This document shows positions 16,777-26,073 of a stretch of 64,000 nucleotides of DNA, piece by piece; the first letter of the stretch is position 1, and each line of letters starts with the position of its first letter. The position numbers were made by a program, and so were the translations under genes. The notes beneath the pieces were generated by a model. That model searched no databases and was not told the DNA's origin. It worked only from the letters and a program-made list of their open reading frames with translations. The stretch is from positions 30,444 to 94,443 of the forward strand of contig DAISGI010000005.1 of assembly GCA_036823195.1 (NCBI GenBank). Reading direction: 5' to 3'. The stretch comes from UBA4874 sp002399435. GTDB taxonomy: Bacteria > Bacillota > Clostridia > Caldicoprobacterales > DTU083.

Positions 16777-19746
16777 GTGAAACGGCATCTGGGGAGAAGG
16801 TTTCGCAGAATTTGGATCACAAGATGGATATGCATGATTCTGATATGTGTTTTTTTATCATTTGGGATGTCCGAAGCAGCACCGGGTATTCCTTTGAAAG
16901 AAAAATTCAAAAACGATATACATTCTTCCGTGGTGCAATATGAAGGCAGTAAGTATAACAATATGCCTTATTCGGAAGCGCTGCGGGGGTATGAGGAAAA
17001 AGGGTACCGGCCGGTTGGAAATGTAAGCATGGATCTGAAGCCGGAAAATGTAAACCTTCCCAGGGAAAATGCTGCCGTTTTGAAAAGCGGAGTTGGTGAA
17101 AGGAAGGAACCGGTGCTGATATGGAAGGAAGACTGCGAGTGGATGGAGTGGACTTTGGATATATCGCAGGAGGGGTTGTACGCTCTTTCTGTTGATTATT
17201 ATCCGTTGGAAGGTACCGGGGTTGATATTTCCAGGGAACTGGAAATTAATGGAGAGTCCCCTTTTTTGGAGGCGCATAACATTGCCTTTTCACGGATTTG
17301 GCAGGACGATAGTGCCCCAAAGGTAAATGGTGCAGGAGACGAGGTCATTCCCAGGCAAAAAGAAATCCGGAAGTGGGTCTCATTTGACTTGACGGACAGC
17401 AATGGAATGTATTCCATGCCATTTTGTTTCTTCTTTCACAAGGGAATGAATACGATCCGGATGAATTATATCAATCAGCCCATTGCCATTGCAAAGGTTA
17501 CGGTAAAGTCTCCCGATACGATACCGGACTATGAATCTGTCCGTTCCGGATATGAGAAAAAAGGCTATCGGAAAGGCAGCAAAGTCAAAGAGTTTCAGGC
17601 AGAGGACAGAGATGTCATCAAGAGCGATCCCACGGTTCGTCTGGATACCAATGGGGATCCGACTGTAAAGCCCCGTTCCATTGCGAATATAAAGCTGAAT
17701 GTCATGGGCGGAACCCGCTGGCAAAAGGGAAATCAATGGATTACCTGGACCTTTGACGTACCGGAAGACGGGCTGTACAAGATTGTACTTCGGATGGGCC
17801 AATGGTGGGGAGACGGTTTGCCATCCTATCGGCAAATAGCTTTGGATGGAAAGGTTCCCTTCCGGGAACTGGCTGAGTATCAATTCAGATATGGTCCGGG
17901 CTGGCGAACGGAAGTATTGCAGGAGTCTTCCGGAAAGCCCTTTCTGTTTTATCTTGCGGAAGGTACGCATGAATTGACGATGACGGTGAAAATGGGACCG
18001 TATGGGGAAGTCATAAACAGTCTTACAGAAGATATCGTCCTGCTTTCGGATATGATGTTGAAAATCACGATGATTACCGGGGAAAGCCCGGATTTGAACT
18101 ATGATTATGATTTGCACCTGAAAATACCCGATTTGATGGATCATCTGAAGGAACTGTCGCAAAGCCTGCAATGGAAGATCGGGGCCTTGCAGAAGTTGTC
18201 TGTCAGGAGGCTGCCGGTTGTAAACAATCTGGAGTCAATTCAATTGCAGGTGGATGCCATGATAAAGGACCCGGAAAAGATTCCGGCACATTTATCCGAT
18301 TTGATGGAAGCGCAGACCAGCATCGGGACATGGATTGATGATCTGAAGGCACAGCCGGTCATTTTGGATTATTTTATGATAATGCCTTTGGATGCAGCAG
18401 CTCCTTCCAGCAAGCCCAATGTATTTCAGAAACTGTATACGACGACCCGGAACTTTATTGCTTCCTTCCACAAAGATTATGATAATGTCAGCAGTGTTTA
18501 TGAAGAAGAGGTTGAAAAGATCAGGAACCCAAGGACCATTCATGTATGGGCGGGAATGGGAAGAGAGGCAGCACAGCTTGTAAAGGAGCTGGCAGACTCG
18601 GACTTCACTCTCCGGACCGGAATCCGTATCAAAATGAATGTTATGCCTTCCTCCAAGCTGAGTGCAGGTAAAATGGGTGTTTTGCTGCTGTCCATTGTAT
18701 CCGGCAAAGCACCGGATGTCGCACTGGGGGTTTCCTCGGATTCCCCGGTGGAGTATGCAATTCGTCATGCTGTGAAGGATTTATCAGAGTTTGAGGATTT
18801 TGATTCGGTATACCGGCGTTTTCTTCCTGGAATTATGATTCCCTATGAATATCGGAACGGATACTATGCCTTGCCACAAACCATGGGGTTCAATATCCTG
18901 TTTTACCGAAAAGATATTATGAATGAACTGAATCTTGCTGTTCCGAATACGTGGGATGAGATCCGTAATGTGGTCCTTCCCGTTCTCTACCAGAACAAAA
19001 TGACATTTGTGGCAGGGGAGCAGGGATTGACTTTCGGTGCGTTTCTTCTGCAGAATGGAGGAGCCTATTACAATGAAAATGGAACGCAGACCGGCTTTGA
19101 TACGCCGGAAGCATTGAAAGCCTTTACAGAATGGACTGGCTTATATACCAACTACGGGGTTCCCGTGGCGGCAAACTTCTTTAACCGGTTTCGGGCCGGT
19201 ACCTCTCCCATTGGTATCGGAGGCTATGATTTATATATGAAGTTATTGACCGCTGCCCCTGAGTTGTTGGGAAAGTGGGGCGTTGCACTGATGCCGGGGA
19301 CAGAAAAGCCGGATGGAACCATTGATCGAAGTGCAGTGGGAGGAGCGACCGGTCAGGCAAGCATTATTCTAAAACAGTCGAAGCAGCAGGATGCGGCATG
19401 GGATTTTTTAAAGTGGTGGACCAGTACGGACAGCCAGGTGAATTTCGGTCGGGAGATTGAAGCTCTGCTTGGTCCGGAAGCAAGATGGAACAGTGCGAAT
19501 ATCGAAGCGTTTGACGGACTGCCCTGGATAATGGAAGATATTGATATCATAAAGAAACAATGGGCGTGGAACAAAGAGCAGCCTGTGGTACCAGGAGGAT
19601 ATTTTACGACAAGGCATTTAAGCAATGCCTTTACCCGTACCGTAATGAATGGAGAAAGCCCAAGGGATTCCCTGGAAGAAGCGGTGGAGGATATCAACAG
19701 TGAGTTGTTGGCGAAGCAAAAGGAATTTGGCATCGACGCAAGGTAG
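16777..19746 (+). CDS. CBM-like domains fused to an ABC solute-binding domain
   Basis: An exported protein of about 990 residues. An N-terminal signal segment (about residues 1-35, ending near 'SEAAPG') has no lipobox. Two related beta-rich domains follow, roughly 45-230 and 255-430; each opens with 'GYEEKGYRP' or 'GYEKKGYRK' and contains 'WMEWTLDI' or 'WITWTFDV' and a 'GLY' strand, like carbohydrate-binding (CBM35/6-type) modules. A helical linker to about 560 leads to a complete solute-binding domain ('IHVWAGMGREA', 'LPQTMGFNILFYRKDIM', 'GGATGQASII') of about 425 residues. It probably captures polysaccharide at the surface and hands sugar to the permeases that follow. GTG 16777 is preferred because AGGGGTGA lies five bases upstream; a GTG at 16768 is in frame. 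Confidence 0.82.
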   Translation: MKRHLGRRFRRIWITRWICMILICVFLSFGMSEAAPGIPLKEKFKNDIHSSVVQYEGSKYNNMPYSEALRGYEEKGYRPVGNVSMDLKPENVNLPRENAAVLKSGVGERKEPVLIWKEDCEWMEWTLDISQEGLYALSVDYYPLEGTGVDISRELEINGESPFLEAHNIAFSRIWQDDSAPKVNGAGDEVIPRQKEIRKWVSFDLTDSNGMYSMPFCFFFHKGMNTIRMNYINQPIAIAKVTVKSPDTIPDYESVRSGYEKKGYRKGSKVKEFQAEDRDVIKSDPTVRLDTNGDPTVKPRSIANIKLNVMGGTRWQKGNQWITWTFDVPEDGLYKIVLRMGQWWGDGLPSYRQIALDGKVPFRELAEYQFRYGPGWRTEVLQESSGKPFLFYLAEGTHELTMTVKMGPYGEVINSLTEDIVLLSDMMLKITMITGESPDLNYDYDLHLKIPDLMDHLKELSQSLQWKIGALQKLSVRRLPVVNNLESIQLQVDAMIKDPEKIPAHLSDLMEAQTSIGTWIDDLKAQPVILDYFMIMPLDAAAPSSKPNVFQKLYTTTRNFIASFHKDYDNVSSVYEEEVEKIRNPRTIHVWAGMGREAAQLVKELADSDFTLRTGIRIKMNVMPSSKLSAGKMGVLLLSIVSGKAPDVALGVSSDSPVEYAIRHAVKDLSEFEDFDSVYRRFLPGIMIPYEYRNGYYALPQTMGFNILFYRKDIMNELNLAVPNTWDEIRNVVLPVLYQNKMTFVAGEQGLTFGAFLLQNGGAYYNENGTQTGFDTPEALKAFTEWTGLYTNYGVPVAANFFNRFRAGTSPIGIGGYDLYMKLLTAAPELLGKWGVALMPGTEKPDGTIDRSAVGGATGQASIILKQSKQQDAAWDFLKWWTSTDSQVNFGREIEALLGPEARWNSANIEAFDGLPWIMEDIDIIKKQWAWNKEQPVVPGGYFTTRHLSNAFTRTVMNGESPRDSLEEAVEDINSELLAKQKEFGIDAR

Positions 19747-19876
19747 GTAACCCGGAACAGGGAAAATCCGGAAAATACCTTTGAAAATAGCTTTTCTTCA
19801 AGGGGAAAGCGGAGGGAAAGCAGCCGGATTTGAAGAATGGTATCAAGGGAGAGGATGGAAGGAATTGTCTATTTAC

Positions 19877-20833
19877 ATGACGGATAGAAATGAGGCGACG
19901 GAATTTCAACCAAAGCTGCATCCCGGAAAGAAAGGACGGTTTGCTGCTCATTGGGCAAAATACGGTACAGGTTACCTGTTCCTTGCGCCTTTCATTATCC
20001 TGTTTACGATTTTTGTCATTGTTCCCTTTTTTGTATCGCTGGGACTGAGTTTTACTTATTATAATATGCTGGAGCCTCCGGAGTGGATTGGACTGAATAA
20101 TTACAAGCTGCTATTTCTGGAGGATGACGTTTTCCTTATTGGAGTAAAGAATACGCTCATTTTTGCATTTATTACCGGTCCGATCGGATATTTTGCATCT
20201 TTTTTTGCAGCCTGGGCGATCAATGAACTGAAAACCCGGAAATTTCTCAGTCTGGCTTTTTACGCTCCATCCATTACCAGTAGTGTCGCTGTGTCGGTTA
20301 TATGGCTCTATATTTTTTCACCGGACCGATATGGTCTGATCAATAATCTTTTGATTAAACTGGGATTTCTTACAGCTACCGAACCGATTTTGTGGACTTC
20401 CAATCCGAAAACAATTATGCCGGTTATTATGGTTGTCTCCATATGGATGAGTATGGGGACCGGGTTCCTGGTTTTTTTGGCCGGATTGCAGAATATGCCA
20501 GGGGAACTTTATGATGCGGCCAATATGGACGGTGTAAAAAATGTATTTCAGAAATTATGGTACATTACGCTGCCTATGATGAAACCTCAGCTCCTTTTCG
20601 GGGCGGTGAATTCCATCGTCAATTCCTTTAATGTATTTGCTGTTGCCACAACGATAGCCGGTTTTCCGAGTCCGAACTATGCCGGGCATACCATTGTGGC
20701 CCATCTGTACGATTATGCATTTATTCGGTTTGAAATGGGCTATGCTTCCACCATTGCCGTGTTTTTGTTTGTCCTGACTTTTCTGCTGGGACGTATCTGT
20801 ATGAAAGTCTTTTCATCAAAGGATACCTATTAA
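19877..20833 (+). CDS. sugar ABC transporter permease, MalF type (block 1)
   Basis: Membrane permease with six predicted helices. The first starts at 'YLFLAPFIILFTIFVIVPFF', and the conserved ATPase-contact loop reads 'ELYDAANMDGVKNVFQKLWYITLPMM' in two adjoining stretches (the EAA motif with Gly and the following LP). It partners the permease at 20856. The start is uncertain: the frame is open from 19781, ATG 19877 gives a normal short cytoplasmic tail, and a TTG at 19865 has a purine-rich GGAAGGAA immediately before it. Spacing to the fusion binding protein (130 bases) and to the next gene (22 bases) indicates one operon. Confidence 0.9.
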   Translation: MTDRNEATEFQPKLHPGKKGRFAAHWAKYGTGYLFLAPFIILFTIFVIVPFFVSLGLSFTYYNMLEPPEWIGLNNYKLLFLEDDVFLIGVKNTLIFAFITGPIGYFASFFAAWAINELKTRKFLSLAFYAPSITSSVAVSVIWLYIFSPDRYGLINNLLIKLGFLTATEPILWTSNPKTIMPVIMVVSIWMSMGTGFLVFLAGLQNMPGELYDAANMDGVKNVFQKLWYITLPMMKPQLLFGAVNSIVNSFNVFAVATTIAGFPSPNYAGHTIVAHLYDYAFIRFEMGYASTIAVFLFVLTFLLGRICMKVFSSKDTY

Positions 20834-20855
20834 TCGTCATTCCAAGGGGGAGAAA

Positions 20856-21773
20856 ATGGTGAGTATTCAAGGAATCGGTGTAAAACAAAGAATATATGCC
20901 AGATGGAAAGCGAGTCTCCGGCACAGAATCCGGAGAATCAGTCCTGGCAGAGTCGTGACCCACATTTTCATGATTTTGTTGATTCTGTTTACCTCGCTGC
21001 CTCTTGTTTATCTGGCGAGTACTGCTTTTAAGCCACTGGATGAATTGTATATCTTTCCTCCCAAATTTCTTGCGATGAGGCCAACCTTCGAGAATTTTTC
21101 CAGTCTTTTTACAGCACTGAGCTCCACAGAGGTTCCGTTTACCCGCTATTTATACAACAGCTTGCTGGTTTCTGTACTGACCGTACTTGGAACGGTAATG
21201 GTATCCAGCATGGGTGCGTTTGGTCTGGTAAAATACAAGCCACCCTGTGCGGACTTTATTTTCAACCTGGTGGTGGCCGCCCTGATGTTTCCAACAGCGG
21301 TAACACAAATACCTTCCTATTTGGTGGTAAACAATCTTCATTTAATCAATACCTATGCCTCCCTGATCATTCCCAAACTGGCAGTGGCTTATAATCTGTT
21401 CCTTATGAAACAGTTTATTGAGCAGACTCCGAATGAGCTGATCGAGTCTGCAAAAATTGACGGAGCCAAGCCATTTACAATTTACTGGAAGATTATTCTT
21501 CCACTGCTGAAGCCGGCTGTTTTCACCTTAATTGTTTTCGCCTTCCAGTCAAGCTGGAATGATTATTTCTCACCCCTGATATATACCACCAGTGAGGCAA
21601 TGAAGACCGTGACGCTGGCGATCCAGACGATTAGCGGAGGCACGACAGACCTGGCCAGGGCAGGAGCGGTGGCAGCCGCTTCCCTTGTGACCATTATTCC
21701 CACTATAATTGTATTTTTAATTATGCAGTCGGGAGTCATTGAAACAATGGCCTATTCCGGAATAAAATCGTGA
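20856..21773 (+). CDS. sugar ABC transporter permease, MalG type (block 1)
   Basis: A 305-residue permease with six helices. It opens with 'HIFMILLILFTSLPLVYLAS' followed by the 'FKPLDELYIFPPKF' periplasmic-side segment typical of MalG-type CUT1 permeases. The EAA loop is 'NELIESAKIDGAKPFTIYWK' followed by 'IILPLLKP'. AAGGGGGAG supplies the ribosome binding site. Together with the gene at 19877 it forms one heterodimeric channel. No ATPase gene is present in the window, so a shared ATPase encoded elsewhere is expected. Confidence 0.92.
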   Translation: MVSIQGIGVKQRIYARWKASLRHRIRRISPGRVVTHIFMILLILFTSLPLVYLASTAFKPLDELYIFPPKFLAMRPTFENFSSLFTALSSTEVPFTRYLYNSLLVSVLTVLGTVMVSSMGAFGLVKYKPPCADFIFNLVVAALMFPTAVTQIPSYLVVNNLHLINTYASLIIPKLAVAYNLFLMKQFIEQTPNELIESAKIDGAKPFTIYWKIILPLLKPAVFTLIVFAFQSSWNDYFSPLIYTTSEAMKTVTLAIQTISGGTTDLARAGAVAAASLVTIIPTIIVFLIMQSGVIETMAYSGIKS

Positions 21774-21794
21774 AAAGGGATGCGTGGAAAAGTC

Positions 21795-23234
21795 ATGAAA
21801 CAGTTTTACAGGATCGTAACCATTACAATTGGATTCCTGATCTTGTGTCTTCCAATAGTGGAAACAGCGGAGGCAGCTGGGTATGACTATGTTATCGACC
21901 CGGACACCGGAAGAAGAGTTTCCATTCCCCTGACCTATAGTGTGGCGGACGTCCTGACTTATGAGGTGGATGGGAAGCCCCTGAATCAGGGCTGCTCCCT
22001 GTACATAGACCATCAGGGACTGCTGTATATATCCGATACCGGGAACAACCGGATTATAAAATCAGAAAAAGACGGCCATGTTCTGGATGTTTATACCGGT
22101 ACTCCGGAGAAACCCTTTCATCAGCCTATGGGACTTTTTGTCGACGCAGACGGGGATCTGTACGTGGCGGATAAAGGAAATCACAGGATCGTGCATCTTT
22201 CTCCGGAAGGCAGGGTGGTTGAAGAGTTTGGAAACTTAGAATCTTCGCTTTTGGGGAAAGAATTTGTGTTCGAACCGGCCAATGTATGTGTGAGTTCCAC
22301 CGGGTACCTTTATACGACAAAAGGACATTCCATTATGACGATTGATGCCAATAACGACTTTCGTGGATATGTGGGGTCCATTGAAATTGGTTTTGATCTG
22401 AAACGGGCGTTTGTCAGAATGTTTGCCACAGAGAAACAACGGGGAAGGATATCAAGGGATATGCCTCCCAGCTATTCCAACCTTACGATAGCAAATGACG
22501 GCACCATCTTTGCGACTTCCGTAAATACCCCTTCCAATCAGATCATTGCGCTGAATTCCGTTGGCAAGGATACCTTTCGGCAGGGAGCCTATGGGGAGAC
22601 GACAGATGAGACGGGAAACCGGATTGTTCCGTATTTTGTGGATATCGCTGTGGATCACAATGGGATGGTCAATGCTTTGGAGCAAAAGACCGGCAAAGTG
22701 TATCAGTTTGACAGGGAAGGAAATATGACCACGGTTTTTGGCGGGGCAGGAAACAAGCTGGGGCAGTTCAAAGTGGCGTCCTCCATTGCCGTGGACGGAG
22801 ATGGAGCCATCTATATTCTGGATTATGACCGGAACAATATACAGGTGTTTCAGCCCACCCAATTTATTCGTACCGTACAGGATGCCATCCATCATCATAA
22901 CGAAGGGAAATACGACCAGGCCAAAGTATTGTGGTCGGATGTCCTGAAGATCGATGCCAACTATAGTCTGGCACATAAAGGAATTGGCAAAGCCCTGATG
23001 AAGGAGAAAAAATGGGCGGAAGCGATGGAAGAGTATAAGGAAGCGGGTGAGATGAAAGGCTATTCTGCTGCCTTTGATGAATACCGCATGGACTTCGTCC
23101 GTACAAAGTTTGGGCTGATTTTGTTGGGCATTACTGTTATTGTGACGGCTTGCTGGTTTGCCATAAAGAAATCCAGACAGGTGACGCGTACTCTGGTGGA
23201 TAAATATACAAAATGGCAGGGTGGGGTTGGATGA
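21795..23234 (+). CDS. NHL-repeat and TPR protein with C-terminal membrane anchor
   Basis: About 479 residues. An N-terminal signal peptide ('FYRIVTITIGFLILCLP', then 'AEAAG') is followed by NHL beta-propeller repeats from about 55 to 365 ('LYISDTGNNRIIK', 'LYVADKGNHRIVH', 'IYILDYDRNNIQVF'). Next comes a TPR pair ('EGKYDQAKVLWSDVLKID', 'KWAEAMEEYKEAGE') and a single transmembrane helix ('FGLILLGITVIVTACWFAI') with a short basic tail. The propeller and TPRs would be outside, anchored to the membrane, as a scaffold for protein or glycan contacts. The stop overlaps the next start (ATGA). An ATG at 21780 is an alternative start. Its molecular function is unknown. Confidence 0.82.
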   Translation: MKQFYRIVTITIGFLILCLPIVETAEAAGYDYVIDPDTGRRVSIPLTYSVADVLTYEVDGKPLNQGCSLYIDHQGLLYISDTGNNRIIKSEKDGHVLDVYTGTPEKPFHQPMGLFVDADGDLYVADKGNHRIVHLSPEGRVVEEFGNLESSLLGKEFVFEPANVCVSSTGYLYTTKGHSIMTIDANNDFRGYVGSIEIGFDLKRAFVRMFATEKQRGRISRDMPPSYSNLTIANDGTIFATSVNTPSNQIIALNSVGKDTFRQGAYGETTDETGNRIVPYFVDIAVDHNGMVNALEQKTGKVYQFDREGNMTTVFGGAGNKLGQFKVASSIAVDGDGAIYILDYDRNNIQVFQPTQFIRTVQDAIHHHNEGKYDQAKVLWSDVLKIDANYSLAHKGIGKALMKEKKWAEAMEEYKEAGEMKGYSAAFDEYRMDFVRTKFGLILLGITVIVTACWFAIKKSRQVTRTLVDKYTKWQGGVG

Positions 23235-23866
23235 TGAAAATATTGAGTACAGGTCTGGCGACACTGATGCACCCGATTGTTTCCTTTGAATCGATACTGG
23301 AAGATAAGGGAAAATGGCAGTCCTATATGGAAACTGCGGTTCTGTTACTGCTTGTTATTTTGTCGCGCATTGGTTCCATCTATTGGACTCATGCACCGCT
23401 GGCATCGATTCGTCCGGATCGTGCCAATCTGATTGTGGAGATCGCGAAGATACTGGTTCCCTTCTTTACCTGGGGGATGGCATATTACGGGGTAACAAGC
23501 ATAATGGATGGGGAAACGACACTCTGTGAGGTCCTGGTCTCGTCTGCCTATTCCCTGACGCCTTACCTGATTTTTACGATTCCCATGTCGCTTTTGTCCA
23601 ACGTGATGAGTACTAGTGAGGCAGGGGTGTATTCCTTTGTATTTACCTTTATGTGGGTCTGGATTGTGTTCCTTTATTTCCTTAGCCTGAAGGAAATGAA
23701 CGATTATACTTTTGGAAAAGCAATTGGTGTGTTCCTTCTGGTATTGTGCACCATGATACTGATCTGGGCCATAGCTGTTTTGTTTTACGTACTGACGAAT
23801 AACCTATGGAGCTTTCTGAAGGATTTGCAATTGGAACTGAGGCTTTTGTGGTTGGGGAGGAAATGA
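23234..23866 (+). CDS. Yip1-like integral membrane protein
   Basis: About 210 residues with five or so hydrophobic helices ('AVLLLLVILSRIGSIYW', 'ILVPFFTWGMAYYGVTSIM', 'LTPYLIFTIPMSLLSNVM', 'FVFTFMWVWIVFLYFLSL', 'FLLVLCTMILIWAIAVLFYVL'). The 'HPIVSFESI' start and the 'SSAYSLTPYLIF' and 'KEMNDYTFGKAI' segments match the bacterial Yip1-domain family. Function is unknown; in this block it links the NHL-TPR protein and the DUF5696 protein. Its start lies in the stop of the previous gene, and its last codons run up to the ribosome binding site of the next, so production is tightly coupled. Confidence 0.78.
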   Translation: MKILSTGLATLMHPIVSFESILEDKGKWQSYMETAVLLLLVILSRIGSIYWTHAPLASIRPDRANLIVEIAKILVPFFTWGMAYYGVTSIMDGETTLCEVLVSSAYSLTPYLIFTIPMSLLSNVMSTSEAGVYSFVFTFMWVWIVFLYFLSLKEMNDYTFGKAIGVFLLVLCTMILIWAIAVLFYVLTNNLWSFLKDLQLELRLLWLGRK

Positions 23867-23871
23867 AAAAT

Positions 23872-26073
23872 ATGAGAAAAAGGCTGCTGGCGTTTTTGCT
23901 GTGTTGTATCATTGCCTCTGGAATTGGTTGGTGTCCCCCCAGGGCCCGGGCAGAAGCGGAATCGGAAAAGATATGGGAACCTTTTCGTTCCGGATCGGGA
24001 GAAGGGCAGGATTTCAGACAGGTGGGGAAATCAGGAGATATCGAACTATACTTCAACAAGAAGAATGGTTTGATTGCTGTGGCTGACAAAAGCAATGAAT
24101 TTGTCTGGGGGTCCCCCTGTGCGGTTGGTTTGCCCGAGGATGCGAAATATCCAAAAAAAATAATGGAGAACATGCAGGCTCTGTTCAATTTCTCGTATTC
24201 CAACCTAAAGAATAACAAAGGCCAGGTTATTGAAACCAATAGTGTATCAGAAGACTCCAAAGTGGATTGTGTGGACAGGAAAAATGGAATTTCCCTGACC
24301 TATGATTTCAGAAAGCTGGGGATTTCCCTGTCGGTTGACATTATGGTGAAACATGGCTCGCTTGTTTTTTATGTTCCTGCGGATAAAATCAGGGAAGATG
24401 GAGAATGGGGACTGGTCAGTATAGAAGCCCTGCCTTTTTTCGGTGCTTCCAGGATTGGGAAGGACGGTTATCTGTTTTATCCGGACGGCAGCGGCGCATT
24501 GCTGTATTTTGATAAAAAGCCGAGGGATGTCTCAAAATATTCCTTTGACGTATATGGAACGGATCAAATGGACTTTCGTGAATTGGAAAAGGAAAACGAT
24601 GTGATGCTCCCTGTATTTGGAATCCGGCAGGAGAACAACGCTTTCCTGGCCGTGCTGAGTCAGGGGGATACGGATGCCCGCATAAACCTGTATCCCAGCG
24701 GTTACATCACGGACTGGAACCGGATATCTCCTGAATTCGTATACAGAAGGCTTTACAAGGATCCACGGAGCGATGAGAAAATTCTATATAAAATTGAAAA
24801 TCACCTGATAAAAACAGACCGGGAAGTGCAGTACCTGTTTTTAAGCGGGGAAGAAGCGAATTACAGTGGAATGGCCAATTGCTATCGGGACTATTTGATT
24901 CGCAATAAGAAGCTGGCAGATCGGCGAAGTGATGTGGATGCCGCAGAGCCGATCCCGGTGGGACTGGACTTTTTTATGGGAATTACAGAAAACCGGATTT
25001 TGTTTGACCGGTTCATTTCCGCTACAACTTATGAACAGGTACAAAGGATTCTGGATCAGATGCTGCAAAAAGGGATCGCCGGTATGGATGCCCATTTGAT
25101 TGGCTGGCAGAGAGGCGGGTATGGAGGTTATCATCTTCCGCCAACACCGGATCGCCACCTGGGAGGAGAGAAAGGGCTGAAGAACCTGAGCAAGTATACG
25201 TCGGACAGGGGTATTCGATTGTATCTGCAGGCCAATCTTGCGGACATTACCGGCAAGTGCAGGGGGTATACGCCAAGGAAGGATACCCTTTATCAGGCAA
25301 ATGGCATGGTGGTGACCGATGCGGATCAAAACCGGTATCTGGTGAATCCACTTGCCGCGCAAAACAAACTGGCGAAGAGTTTTTTGCCTCATATGAAAGG
25401 CTATTCCATCAGCGGGCTGAATTTTGATGTTCTGGGCTCTCAGCTGTATTATGATTACAATAAGAATCATCCTGTCACCAGAGAGCAGGCGGCGGCATGC
25501 GACCGGGCAATGCTGGGGGAAGCGAAGCAGAAATATGGCAGCGTTGCCGTGCAGGGCGGCAATCAATATGTCCTGGACAAAGCCAGCCGGTTGTATCGGA
25601 TTCCTACGGAAGGAAACGGCTTGTTTATTACCAGTGAATCCATTCCATTTTTTCAGATGGTGGTACATGGAAGCCTTTCCTATACGCCGATCCAGCCTGG
25701 AAATCTGGCTTATGATTTTCCAAGAGAGAAATTGAAGTGGGTGGAATATGGCTTTCTCCCCTATTTTGAACTGACATATCAGAAATCCAATGTGCTGAAG
25801 AACACAGATTACAATAAACTGTTTTCTTCCTATTATAAGGATTGGGAGAATACCATTGTGGAGGTATCCCGGGAATTCAATGACAGATTGGGCGACATTT
25901 GGCATCAGACGATGATAAGGCATGAAAAGATCCGAAAGGATGTATTTAAGGTTACTTATGAAGATGGTTCTCAGGTTTATGTGAACTACAGCGATGAGGC
26001 CGTCCAGGCGGATGGAAGGAATATTCCCGGGCTGGATTATCTGGTAGTGGGAAAGGGGGCAAACAAAAGATGA
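23872..26073 (+). CDS. DUF5696-type secreted protein, probable TIM-barrel glycosidase-like
   Basis: About 733 residues. The signal peptide 'LLAFLLCCIIASGIGW' is followed by a beta-rich N-terminal half ('NGLIAVADKSNEFVWGSP', 'YLFYPDGSGALLYF') of about 340 residues. The C-terminal half has the order of a TIM barrel ('GLDFFMGITENR', 'GIAGMDAHLIGWQRGGYGG', 'GIRLYLQANL', 'SISGLNFDVLG', 'FITSESIPFF'). The acidic residues in 'NFDVLG' and 'TSESIP' sit where nucleophile and acid residues of retaining alpha-glycosidases often occur, but activity is not established for this family as far as I know. ATG 23872 is preferred for spacing from GGGGAGG; ATG 23863 is in frame. The last four bases overlap the next gene. 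No anchor is seen beyond the signal peptide. Confidence 0.7.
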   Translation: MRKRLLAFLLCCIIASGIGWCPPRARAEAESEKIWEPFRSGSGEGQDFRQVGKSGDIELYFNKKNGLIAVADKSNEFVWGSPCAVGLPEDAKYPKKIMENMQALFNFSYSNLKNNKGQVIETNSVSEDSKVDCVDRKNGISLTYDFRKLGISLSVDIMVKHGSLVFYVPADKIREDGEWGLVSIEALPFFGASRIGKDGYLFYPDGSGALLYFDKKPRDVSKYSFDVYGTDQMDFRELEKENDVMLPVFGIRQENNAFLAVLSQGDTDARINLYPSGYITDWNRISPEFVYRRLYKDPRSDEKILYKIENHLIKTDREVQYLFLSGEEANYSGMANCYRDYLIRNKKLADRRSDVDAAEPIPVGLDFFMGITENRILFDRFISATTYEQVQRILDQMLQKGIAGMDAHLIGWQRGGYGGYHLPPTPDRHLGGEKGLKNLSKYTSDRGIRLYLQANLADITGKCRGYTPRKDTLYQANGMVVTDADQNRYLVNPLAAQNKLAKSFLPHMKGYSISGLNFDVLGSQLYYDYNKNHPVTREQAAACDRAMLGEAKQKYGSVAVQGGNQYVLDKASRLYRIPTEGNGLFITSESIPFFQMVVHGSLSYTPIQPGNLAYDFPREKLKWVEYGFLPYFELTYQKSNVLKNTDYNKLFSSYYKDWENTIVEVSREFNDRLGDIWHQTMIRHEKIRKDVFKVTYEDGSQVYVNYSDEAVQADGRNIPGLDYLVVGKGANKR

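Noticed and set aside
19781..19876. Longer N-terminus for the first MalF-type permease
   Set aside because: The first 32 residues of the open frame are not typical for the family and start without a ribosome binding site; a shorter start fits better, although the exact one is uncertain.
24841..25923. Open frame of 360 codons on the minus strand
   Set aside because: Antisense to the DUF5696 gene, no ribosome binding site and no recognisable motif.
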